9,499 bases of DNA from Deltaproteobacteria bacterium (GTDB lineage: Bacteria; Desulfobacterota; Desulfobacteria; Desulfobacterales; ETH-SRB1), in the NCBI GenBank assembly GCA_003647525.1, contig QMMZ01000038.1, positions 1-9,499 of the forward strand, in the 5' to 3' direction. Below the pieces are notes generated by a model, which saw only the letters and a program-made list of their open reading frames with translations, had not been told where the DNA came from and did no database searches. Below are positions 1 through 6,589 of the stretch, in pieces; the stretch's first letter is position 1, and the number at the start of each line of letters is the position of its first letter. Position numbers and translations under genes: made by a program.

Positions 1-345
1 AGCCTGACCAAAGACCTCAAATTTCATGTCTTTTTTAGAAATTTGCTCCGCCGCATATCTCTCCTTTCATACTTTCACTGCAACCACAGGCTCGACGACA
101 CAGGATTTAAGGATCTAATTGAACAGGCCGGGAAAATCAAGACCATCAAGCGCTCGCTCTATTGGCATGATTGGGAGCGCTACTCGAATCGCCAGGAGAC
201 CCTGATGAAAATGGGGGGATTTATGGGCGAGATTACATATGAAGGAGAGTTAAGGGAGTTCTGGCCGTATATCAGGCTGGGGGAGTATGTGCATGTGGGC
301 AAGGGGAGCGGGTTTGGGTTGGGGAAGTATAGAATAGAGGGGTGA
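1..345 (+). CDS. cas6: CRISPR-associated endoribonuclease Cas6, C-terminal part (5' end outside window)
   Basis: The frame is open from the first base and ends at TGA 343-345, giving the last 114 residues of a larger protein. The C-terminus carries the signature of RAMP-type Cas6: GEITYEGELREFWPYIRLGE followed by the glycine-rich loop GKGSGFGLGKY at nt 298-330 and a short terminal strand. Cas6 cleaves pre-crRNA inside the repeat to make mature crRNA guides, and the G-rich loop belongs to the second ferredoxin-like fold that contacts RNA. The catalytic N-terminal region is outside the window, so activity cannot be judged and the CRISPR subtype (I or III) cannot be named. The next gene starts two bases after the stop, so the two are probably co-translated. 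The Cas6 assignment rests on motif recognition of the C-terminal domain. Confidence 0.85.
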   Translation, partial: SLTKDLKFHVFFRNLLRRISLLSYFHCNHRLDDTGFKDLIEQAGKIKTIKRSLYWHDWERYSNRQETLMKMGGFMGEITYEGELREFWPYIRLGEYVHVGKGSGFGLGKYRIEG

Positions 346-347
346 CT

Positions 348-1928
348 ATGAATTATATAAAACCAAAACGGATTTTTGAAGATTCCGGGACAGTTGATCC
401 CAGAATGTCATACCATGTTGAATTAAAAAATGTGGTTAATACAAGAAAGCAGGATATTAAAACTATGGTTGATCTGGGAAGGTACTTTTCGATATTTGCT
501 CCCAGACAGAGCGGCAAGACCACTTATTTTGAGGATTTTTGCCGCAAGCTGGAACAAGACCCTGTCTACGTGGCTATCCTTCTTAGTTTCCAGAGATACA
601 AGAACCTTGATAAACAAAGATTTTATCAATTAGTTCAAAAAGATTTGTACAGCAAACTGACCGACAGGCTCGAAGCCGTGAATTGTCAAAAGCTGGATGT
701 AATAAGTGCGTATCTAACTACCCATAATTTAACAGATCATATCTCGTTCAGTGAACTCTTCGAAGAGCTGAACCGGAAAATAGAATTCAAGAAAATCATT
801 ATCTTTATAGATGAGTTTGACGGCATACCGCTCAATGAACTGGAGAATTTCCTTACCACCCTAAGAGATCTGTATCAGAAATACAAAAAAAGCACTATCA
901 AGGCTTTATATTCTGTAGGTCTGATCGGTATTCGCAACATTACCAAGCTGATTGTGGGAGGTATTTCCCCTTTTAACATCGCTGACCAGGTAAAGCTTCC
1001 TTCTTTTACTCTGACCAATGTCCGCGACCTTTATGCACAGTATACCAGAGAGACAAACCAGCCATTTACCGAAGATGCAGTAAAAAAGGTTTTTGATGAA
1101 ACAGCCGGGCAACCCTGGCTGGTGAACCGGCTTGGGACGATTCTGACGGTTGACATAAAACCGAAAACCACGGATCCAATCACCGCAGAAGATGTGGAAA
1201 AGGGAATCATGCATCTCCTTAAAGAAAAAAACAGCCACTTTGATAATCTTTTTGAAAAAGCAAAATTGTACAAAGAGACCTTTGTCCAAATCACATTTAA
1301 TGGGGTTGACTATAGTCCCGATGATGAAGATCAATCCTGGCTGGAACAATACGGTCTGATCAATGAAGATAATGACAAGGCTGTTGTGGCCAACGCAATA
1401 TACAAAAGACGATTCTTAAAGTCTTTTTTTCAAGAATCCGGGGCAATCGCAGATACTTCACTTAAGGCCTATTCTACTTCCGATGGGTTTTTGAATATGG
1501 AAGCTGTTTTATCTGATTTTGAGGAATACATCATGCAGATAGGTGTAAATGCCTTTTATGCAAGCAAAAAGCCATACGAAAAGACAGGACAATTCCTGCT
1601 CACTGCCTGGCTGTATCAGTTTGTGGAACAGGGAAAAGGGGCGCTTAGTTTTGAGGTTTCAACCGGATTAGGTAGAATCGATATCTTTTTGATCTATCAA
1701 GGCAGAAAATACATTGTCGAGACCAAAATAAATCGTTCAAGTTTTGAAAGAACTGCGCAAAAGGCGATTGATCAGCTTTGCGGCAAGTATCTTTTAACCG
1801 AGCGTGCCAATGAAGGATATGTAGTGATTTTTGACCCTAAAACAACAGTAGGTGAATTATGCACGCCGCAAGAACGGCTGGTGCAAGGGAAGAAGATATT
1901 GATCTTTAATATCGGTATAGGAAGATAG
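348..1928 (+). CDS. AAA-like P-loop ATPase with C-terminal PD-(D/E)XK nuclease-like domain
   Basis: This encodes 526 residues. ATG 348 is chosen because GAGGGG lies just upstream at good spacing; a GTG at 342 would overlap the cas6 stop. The ATPase domain covers roughly residues 30-290. Its Walker A is APRQSGKTT (residues 51-59, K57), in which Ala replaces the usual first Gly, as in AAA_35-like families. Walker B is IIIFIDEFDG with D155 and E156. A GQPWLVNRLG motif resembles the post-ATPase helix of AAA-like/STAND relatives. Near the C-terminus, D445 in GRIDIF and E458-T-K460 in YIVETKI form a PD-(D/E)XK core of the PDDEXK_9 type. All core nuclease residues appear present. The family is common, often multicopy, and of unproven function; a role in DNA or nucleic-acid processing or defence is inference. 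Its tight linkage to cas6 suggests co-transcription. There is no signal peptide or membrane segment. Confidence 0.85.
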   Translation: MNYIKPKRIFEDSGTVDPRMSYHVELKNVVNTRKQDIKTMVDLGRYFSIFAPRQSGKTTYFEDFCRKLEQDPVYVAILLSFQRYKNLDKQRFYQLVQKDLYSKLTDRLEAVNCQKLDVISAYLTTHNLTDHISFSELFEELNRKIEFKKIIIFIDEFDGIPLNELENFLTTLRDLYQKYKKSTIKALYSVGLIGIRNITKLIVGGISPFNIADQVKLPSFTLTNVRDLYAQYTRETNQPFTEDAVKKVFDETAGQPWLVNRLGTILTVDIKPKTTDPITAEDVEKGIMHLLKEKNSHFDNLFEKAKLYKETFVQITFNGVDYSPDDEDQSWLEQYGLINEDNDKAVVANAIYKRRFLKSFFQESGAIADTSLKAYSTSDGFLNMEAVLSDFEEYIMQIGVNAFYASKKPYEKTGQFLLTAWLYQFVEQGKGALSFEVSTGLGRIDIFLIYQGRKYIVETKINRSSFERTAQKAIDQLCGKYLLTERANEGYVVIFDPKTTVGELCTPQERLVQGKKILIFNIGIGR

Positions 1929-2027
1929 GCGTATTTTATTGGAGAGATCCTGTTTTTTTGATCTTCTTGCGCAAAAAATGTGTATTCTCCCCTATGTTAG
2001 GAACGTGGACGAAATAGAAAGAATAAC

Positions 2028-2288
2028 ATGATTGAAACTGTTTTATCTCAAAATGAAATTTCTATCCGTTTAACAGATGAAAGATGGTCACACATCACAG
2101 AAGAGCATTGTGAATTGGCAGGAATACGTTTTGAAGTATTGGAAACTATAGCAAATCCATTGAGAATTTTGGAAGGCGGAGATGAGGAAACAGGTATGGC
2201 CCAAATAGCGATTCAAGATTATATAAAATTAATTCCAACAGTGAAACATTCTCCAAGGGGGATATCTGTGGTCATCCTACGATTCTGA
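2028..2288 (+). CDS. BECR-like (barnase/EndoU/ColicinE5/RelE-type) small protein, probably C-terminally truncated
   Basis: This is an 86-residue ORF from ATG 2028, with only a weak AGAAAG Shine-Dalgarno. The N-terminal two thirds (IRLTDERWSHITEEH, then LAGIRFEVLETIANP and a short ILEGG segment) match a family of small BECR-fold proteins usually found just upstream of DUF2283 genes. In that family a conserved lysine/valine-rich strand (GKYLVVVY-like) and an ITAF-like final strand normally follow. Here the sequence departs after about residue 65 and ends in SVVILRF, so the C-terminal strands seem lost or replaced, perhaps by a small deletion or frameshift. Members are thought to be toxin-like RNases, but that is inferred from fold and context. 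The ORF overlaps the DUF2283 ORF by 23 nt in another frame. It may be a remnant. Confidence 0.55.
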   Translation: MIETVLSQNEISIRLTDERWSHITEEHCELAGIRFEVLETIANPLRILEGGDEETGMAQIAIQDYIKLIPTVKHSPRGISVVILRF

Positions 2289-2424
2289 AGCTGACGTGCT
2301 TTATATTAACTTCAAAAAACCGAGTCATGCTACAGATAGTGAGCTAACCGATGATGATATAATTATACGCTATGAAGGTGAATCTATAATTGGTCTTACT
2401 ATCTTACATGCCAGTAAACGATGA
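2266..2424 (+). CDS. DUF2283 family small protein (antitoxin-like partner), non-ATG start or decayed 5' end
   Basis: Read in the frame TGG 2269 to TGA 2422-2424, this gives 52 residues with YDSEADVLYINF near the start, then ATDSELTDDDIIIRYEGE and IIGLTILHASKR. This is the complete core of DUF2283, a short beta-rich family that repeatedly follows small toxin-like genes. No ATG lies in this frame. An in-frame stop at 2242-2244 limits the upstream extension, leaving CTG 2266 or ATT 2248 as possible starts. CTG 2266 is preceded at about 4 nt by AAGGGGG (2255-2261), which favours it. The true start may have been lost when the neighbouring reading frame was damaged. Copy 1 of the 106-bp repeat begins 4 nt after the stop. 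The antitoxin role is inferred only from gene pairing. Confidence 0.6.
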   Translation: MWSSYDSEADVLYINFKKPSHATDSELTDDDIIIRYEGESIIGLTILHASKR

Positions 2425-2428
2425 TAAT

Positions 2429-2534
2429 TATAGACTTTCAGATAAATAATTTTACTGCGTTATCAGTCTTCGACGTATAACTAATACGCCTTCCTCCTTC
2501 TGGCCTTGTGAAATTAATTATCTGAAAGTCTATA
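2429..2534 (+). repeat. 106-bp MITE-like repeat, copy 1
   Basis: This is one of two direct copies in the window; 102 of 106 bases match copy 2 at 4155-4260. The ends form 24-bp terminal inverted repeats with one mismatch: TATAGACTTTCAGATAA at the left and its exact complement at the right, then a short extension. The interior is non-coding and holds a small palindrome, CGTAT-AACTA-ATACG. TA dinucleotides at both outer edges would suit a TA-targeting (IS630/mariner-like) element, although a terminal TATA palindrome gives the same pattern by itself. It inserts right after the DUF2283 stop codon. No transposase is present, so it would have to move in trans. Confidence 0.85.
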
Positions 2535-2553
2535 GATTTACACAAAAATGCGC

Positions 2554-2610
2554 TACTAAAAAGGCGCTCCAGCGGACGGCTAGTCGCTGCCGCTGAGTTT
2601 TTCGTTCGGA
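2554..2610 (+). other. attC-like imperfect hairpin (possible cassette recombination site remnant)
   Basis: The geometry follows an integron attC: a 7-bp outer box TACTAAA (2554-2560), 6-nt spacer, inner arm CTCCAGCGG (2567-2575), a 14-nt apex, inner arm CCGCTGAG (2590-2597), a 6-nt spacer TTTTTC, and an outer box GTTCGGA (2604-2610). The inner arms pair perfectly except for one extra C in the left arm, like the extrahelical base typical of attC. The outer boxes are poor: GTTCGGA departs from GTTRRRY and matches the complement of TACTAAA at only 4 of 7 positions. No integrase is visible. It could be a decayed cassette site or a chance hairpin. Confidence 0.35.
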
Positions 2611-2673
2611 GGCCTGCTTGATGTTAACCGCAGATCAAGCCAAAAATCGCTCAATTTAGGTGGAAATATAGCC

Positions 2674-2873
2674 GCTTCAGGTATAATCGAATTCAAACCA
2701 GGAAAAACTCACGCATAAGATATCGTAAAGAAAGAACTTGCCATGGATGAAAACAATAGTAACGGTTTAACAAGTACCGCCTAAACCAATGACAATATTC
2801 TGCGATGTTCTTTCTTAACGATATCTAATGCGCTCAAACAGTTTCCTGTTTTGAATTCGATCACACCTGAAGC
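2674..2873. repeat. ~200-bp imperfect inverted repeat with 64/67-bp arms
   Basis: The left arm (2674-2737) and the reverse complement of the right arm (2807-2873) share GCTTCAGGT, ATCGAATTCAAA, CAGGAAA, AGATATCGT and AAGAAAGAAC in the same order, with substitutions and a 3-nt indel between them. The arms enclose a 69-nt centre with weaker internal symmetry (GGTTTA/TAAACC). Read toward the centre, both arms give similar peptides: SGIIEFKPG...DIVKKE at the left, with an in-frame TAA, and SGVIEFKTG...LDIVKKE at the right. This suggests inverted duplication of a coding fragment, or a second MITE-type element unrelated to the 106-bp repeat. No function can be assigned. Confidence 0.7.
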
Positions 2874-3017
2874 TCTTTCTCAGCCGGTTAATGTTGTATA
2901 AAAATGAGTTTGTAAATTTTTTGTTATGAAGGAGATTGTACGGGAGGGGAAGGTGTTGGGTGAAACGGAGATCTGATAAATAAGGGATTGCGGCGCAGGG
3001 GTATACTGTGTGATATC
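2874..3017 (+). other. Non-coding leader upstream of the first histidine kinase
   Basis: This stretch is AT-rich up to about 2928. It contains AAGGAG (2929-2934) and GGGAGGGGAAGG (2943-2952), which look like ribosome binding sites but are followed only by a 7-codon frame (GTG 2953 to TGA 2976). No convincing promoter boxes, riboswitch fold or longer ORF were seen. The purine-rich sites could belong to a leader peptide or be remnants of an earlier 5' end of the kinase gene. Confidence 0.4.
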
Positions 3018-4139
3018 ATGAAAAAAGAACAAGAATTAAACACAATGGTAGGGTTGCTGGAAGCCAACAGGTTCCTTAACAGTGTTTTGGATGGTATCAA
3101 AGACGCAATTATGGTCGTTGACAGGAATTACAGGATAGAAGGAGTAAATGAATCGTTTGTAATAAGAGTTGGTAAACCAAAGCATGAAATTCTTGGCAGA
3201 CCTTGTTATAGGCTTCTTCATCATCTGAACAAACCATGTGTTTACAACCATCCCTGCCCGGTGAAAGATGCATTTAAAACAGGAAAAACCGCCGAGTTGC
3301 TTCATATATATTTTGAAGGGCCTAACATTGCATATTCCAGGATCATAGCCTATCCAATATTGGATGATAAGGGCGAGGTTACACGAGTAATTGAACTGGA
3401 AAGAGACGTCACTGAATGGAAAAAAACCGGTGACCAGTTGTATAATATGCAAAAGCTGGTATTCTTGGGGAAGTTGGCGGCTGGTCTGTCCCATGAATTC
3501 AACAACCCTCTGGCGGTAATTCTTGGGTTTGTTGATCTTCTTTTAGAAAAAACGGAACAGGGCACCCAGGGCTACGAGATTCTCAAGACCATAGAGAGAC
3601 AGGCATTTAATTGTAAACGGATTGTTGAAAACCTTATAAGCTTTGCCGCATCTCCGGATGTGACCAAGTATTCTACTGACGTCAATGCAAATCTTGAAAG
3701 TGTGATTTCTGTGGTTATGGATATTTTACGTGCGGAGAAGATCGTTATAGAGAAAAACCTTGCAAAAGATCTGCCAAGAGCAAAAGGAAATCCAGGACAT
3801 TTACGGCAGGTCTTTATGAACCTGATTACCAATGCTGTTGCCGCTATGCGCGGAGGAGGGCTTTTAACCATTTCTACCAGATATAATAGCCCTGAAAACA
3901 AAGTAGAGATTCTTTTCAAGGACACAGGCCATGGTATTAAAAGGGAATACAGAAAGGAAATCTTTGACCCTTTTTTCACCACAAGAGAAGTAGGGGAGGG
4001 GGGAGGCCTGGGTCTTTCGGTCTGTTATGGTCTGGTGTCCAAAAACGATGGAGTGATAACCTTTGAGACAGTAACTGAAGAAGAGGACAAAGAGAACAAA
4101 GGCACCACCTTTACTGTGTCTCTGCCTGTCGCTCCTTGA
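3018..4139 (+). CDS. Soluble PAS-domain sensor histidine kinase
   Basis: This encodes 373 residues from ATG 3018. That start lacks a clear Shine-Dalgarno; an in-frame TTG at 2988 would add ten residues. A PAS domain spans about residues 13-130 and carries C63-x10-C74-x5-C80 (GRPCYRLLHH, NKPC, HPCPVKDA), cysteines that could bind a metal or respond to redox. The H-box LSHEFNNPLAVILGF has H159 as the phospho-accepting histidine. The ATPase domain has the N box with N272, the G1 box DTGHGI (D302) and the G2 box GEGGGLGL (326-333). There are no membrane segments, so it is cytosolic. The kinase core closely resembles that of the next gene, pointing to duplication followed by replacement of the sensor. 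It probably phosphorylates the receiver at 6590-7012, though this is inferred from position. Copies of the 106-bp repeat lie on both sides. Confidence 0.92.
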   Translation: MKKEQELNTMVGLLEANRFLNSVLDGIKDAIMVVDRNYRIEGVNESFVIRVGKPKHEILGRPCYRLLHHLNKPCVYNHPCPVKDAFKTGKTAELLHIYFEGPNIAYSRIIAYPILDDKGEVTRVIELERDVTEWKKTGDQLYNMQKLVFLGKLAAGLSHEFNNPLAVILGFVDLLLEKTEQGTQGYEILKTIERQAFNCKRIVENLISFAASPDVTKYSTDVNANLESVISVVMDILRAEKIVIEKNLAKDLPRAKGNPGHLRQVFMNLITNAVAAMRGGGLLTISTRYNSPENKVEILFKDTGHGIKREYRKEIFDPFFTTREVGEGGGLGLSVCYGLVSKNDGVITFETVTEEEDKENKGTTFTVSLPVAP

Positions 4140-4154
4140 CGACCTGGTTCTTTA

Positions 4155-4260
4155 TATAGACATTCAGATAAATAATTTCACTGTGTTATCAGTCGTCGAC
4201 GTATAACTAATACGCCTTCCTCCTTCTGGCCTTGTGAAATTAATTATCTGAAAGTCTATA
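4155..4260 (+). repeat. 106-bp MITE-like repeat, copy 2
   Basis: This is in the same orientation and of the same length as copy 1. The four differences are at element positions 8, 25, 30 and 41, all in the left half; the last 65 bases are identical. The first difference (TATAGACATTC instead of TATAGACTTTC) slightly weakens the terminal inverted repeat. It fills most of the gap between the two kinase genes, starting 15 nt after one stop and ending 16 nt before the next ATG. The AAGGA ribosome binding site of the second kinase lies just outside it. It may affect readthrough or mRNA structure between the kinases. Confidence 0.88.
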
Positions 4261-4276
4261 GCAGGATAAGGATAAA

Positions 4277-6541
4277 ATGAAAAAAGAAAATACATATTTC
4301 TCCGAGAAATATTATAATATAAAAAGGACCATTATCCTTGCCGGCATTCTTGTTATGGCGCTCCTCGTGGTTGCATTCTGTCTGAGCATGTTTTCTGCAG
4401 GGCAGATGAAAGAGATCGTCTCTAAAGATTTTAACCGGCAGCAATTGGTATTAGCAAAGTATGCCGCCAATCGGATGGAAAACAGCCTGGATTTTATTAA
4501 AAGAGAACTTTCGCTGTTAAACCTTTCTCCATCCATTCAGTATTTGGAGAAGGTATCATGGGCCAGTCGTATGAATACCACCTTATCTGCTGTTAAGGAT
4601 AACGGTGTCCTTGAAATAAGATTTATAGACCGCAACGGCAGAATTGCCTATATTGTTGATGAGCGGGGAATGTCCCATGTGATACAGGGTAATTTTAGCG
4701 ATATGGAATGTTTTAAGTGGGTGTATTTAAAAGAAAACAAGAACAGGATTTATGCTGGTGAGATTACACGAGAGAATAAAGGATATCCCGGCCAACTTGT
4801 TATGTGCCTGGCCATAGCTACTTATGAGCAATCCGTTGATGAGGCTTATCCGGTGGCTAGCGGAAATTTGTCCGGAGTGCTTTTTTTTACGATAGATGTT
4901 ACACGGTTGGTTGAAAAGGCCGTCAAAGGTATAAAATCTGGTAAGACCGGATATGCCTGGGTTATAGACAATAACGGTATGTTTTTGTACCATCCGCACA
5001 GAGAGTTCATCGGAGAGGATGTCTTTAATGTCCGTGCCATGAGAAAATCCAAGATCTCTTTTTCCCAGATTAATATGATTCAAAAGGAAAAGATGCTCGA
5101 AGGTAAGGAGGGAACCGGAAAATATACATCGGGGTGGCACATGGGCATAGAAACCGAAATGAAAAAATTGATCGCGTATGCGCCTGTCCATCCTCGGACG
5201 TATTCTCAATCCTTCTGGTCGGTTGCGGTGGTCGCTCCGTTAAGCGAAGTTGAAGACGCTGTCCATTTGGTTTTTATCCGCCAGTCTTATATCCAGGGCA
5301 GCATTTTCCTCGCTATTATTTTGGGGAGTGCGTATATCATAAATTTTGAGCGACGCTGGTCCAAGACACTGGAAGCGGAGATAATGAAGAAAACAGAAAA
5401 TCTAAAGAACTCGCTTGAAGAACTGAAAAAATCAGAGGAGCAATACAAGACCCTTGTAGAAAGTGCAGAGGACCTGATCTTTACTGTAGATAAAGAGGGA
5501 AATATCCTGTCCATGAATAGATGCACTGCTAATTTCTTCAGAGATTTTCCGGACGATCTGATCGGCAAAACTTTTCGCGACCTTTTTTCTAAAGAGAGCG
5601 CGGACTTGCAGTTGCGTTTTATCAGAAAGGTGTTTAATACAGAAAGAAACGTAAACGTAAAATATCCTGTGGAAGTCGGGAGCCGTGAGTATTGGTTTTC
5701 CAGCAACTTTGCGCCCCTTAAGGATGAGGGAGGCAAGGTGTTTGCTGTTTTGGGAATTTCGAGGGATATTACAAAGGGAAAGAAGCTGGAAGAAGAACAG
5801 ATGTATAATACAGAAAAGCTGGCCTCTTTGGGGAAATTGTCTGCCGGTGTGGCGCATGAACTCAATAATCCTGTGGCGCTGATCCTTGGTTTTAGCGATC
5901 TTCTTTTGGAAAAATTGAAAAAAATGGAGCCTGACAGCAAGAGCCATGAGATTGTCAAAACCATAGAAAGACAGGCGCTCAATTGTAAAAAGATAATTGA
6001 AAGCATTTTGAGCTATGCCAGACACCCCGAGGCAATTGAGTACAGTGCTGATGTCAACGAAAACATTGAAAAAGTGATTTCTGTGGTTGAAAATATTTTG
6101 GTTACAGAAAAGATTACTATAGAGAAGTGCCTCACAAAAGATCTGCCAAAAGTAAGAGGAAATTCAGGACGCTTGCAGCAGGTCTTCATGAATTTTGTTA
6201 CCAATGCTTTTAGCGCTATGAAGGAAGGCGGGGTTTTGACTGTCTCTACCAACCTCAATAGCTCTAAAAACAAAGTAGAGATTCTTTTCAAAGACACAGG
6301 ACATGGGATTAAGCGGGAATACAGAAACAAGATATTTGAAGCGTTTTTCACCACAAAAAAGGTAGGAGAGGGCACAGGTTTGGGACTTTCAGTCAGTTAT
6401 GGTATAATAAATAAATATAATGGAGACATAAGCTTTGAGACAGTGGCTGAAGAAGAGGACATGGAAAGAAAAGGCACCACCTTTAAGGTGTCTTTGCCTG
6501 TTGCTATTCCGGACAGTGAACACCAGACTGATCATGCCTAA
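4277..6541 (+). CDS. Membrane dCache-PAS sensor histidine kinase
   Basis: This encodes 754 residues; ATG 4277 is preceded by AAGGATAAA. The first transmembrane helix is at about residues 18-40. A periplasmic region of about 295 residues has double-Cache features, notably GKTGYAWVIDNNGMFLYHPH and an earlier RFIDRNGRIAYIVDE. The second helix is at about 338-357, followed by a charged coiled coil (358-388). A PAS domain spans about 389-500 and ends in a GISRDIT-type linker. HisKA has LSAGVAHELNNPVALILGF with H527. HATPase_c has N643, DTGHGI with D673, and GEGTGLGL (697-704), so all catalytic boxes look intact. Cache domains usually bind small organic ligands outside the cell; the ligand here is unknown. 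The C-terminal ~240 residues closely match the upstream kinase. The receiver gene begins 49 nt downstream. Confidence 0.93.
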   Translation: MKKENTYFSEKYYNIKRTIILAGILVMALLVVAFCLSMFSAGQMKEIVSKDFNRQQLVLAKYAANRMENSLDFIKRELSLLNLSPSIQYLEKVSWASRMNTTLSAVKDNGVLEIRFIDRNGRIAYIVDERGMSHVIQGNFSDMECFKWVYLKENKNRIYAGEITRENKGYPGQLVMCLAIATYEQSVDEAYPVASGNLSGVLFFTIDVTRLVEKAVKGIKSGKTGYAWVIDNNGMFLYHPHREFIGEDVFNVRAMRKSKISFSQINMIQKEKMLEGKEGTGKYTSGWHMGIETEMKKLIAYAPVHPRTYSQSFWSVAVVAPLSEVEDAVHLVFIRQSYIQGSIFLAIILGSAYIINFERRWSKTLEAEIMKKTENLKNSLEELKKSEEQYKTLVESAEDLIFTVDKEGNILSMNRCTANFFRDFPDDLIGKTFRDLFSKESADLQLRFIRKVFNTERNVNVKYPVEVGSREYWFSSNFAPLKDEGGKVFAVLGISRDITKGKKLEEEQMYNTEKLASLGKLSAGVAHELNNPVALILGFSDLLLEKLKKMEPDSKSHEIVKTIERQALNCKKIIESILSYARHPEAIEYSADVNENIEKVISVVENILVTEKITIEKCLTKDLPKVRGNSGRLQQVFMNFVTNAFSAMKEGGVLTVSTNLNSSKNKVEILFKDTGHGIKREYRNKIFEAFFTTKKVGEGTGLGLSVSYGIINKYNGDISFETVAEEEDMERKGTTFKVSLPVAIPDSEHQTDHA

Positions 6542-6589
6542 TGCTATATAACTAAACTCAGGTAATCTGCCTGTACAGGAGGTAAGGAA

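Noticed and set aside
906..1349. Open frame antisense to the ATPase-nuclease gene
   Set aside because: It overlaps an intact conserved protein and has no recognisable motif or ribosome binding site.
2743..2784. 13-codon ORF beginning ATGGATGAAAAC inside the inverted repeat
   Set aside because: It is too short, has no ribosome binding site, and continues an older in-frame stretch broken by TAA at 2716-2718, so it is better explained as a remnant.
2674..2873. Retron or other reverse-transcribed RNA from the inverted repeat
   Set aside because: No reverse transcriptase is encoded nearby and the arms look like decayed coding sequence rather than an msr/msd layout.
1929..3017. CRISPR array near cas6
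   Set aside because: No regularly spaced short direct repeats were found here or elsewhere in the window; the repeats seen are one dispersed pair and one inverted pair.
5287..6006. Long open frame antisense to the membrane kinase gene
   Set aside because: The plus strand encodes an intact kinase with all motifs; the antisense product is low-complexity serine/leucine-rich and shows no domain, as expected for a shadow frame.
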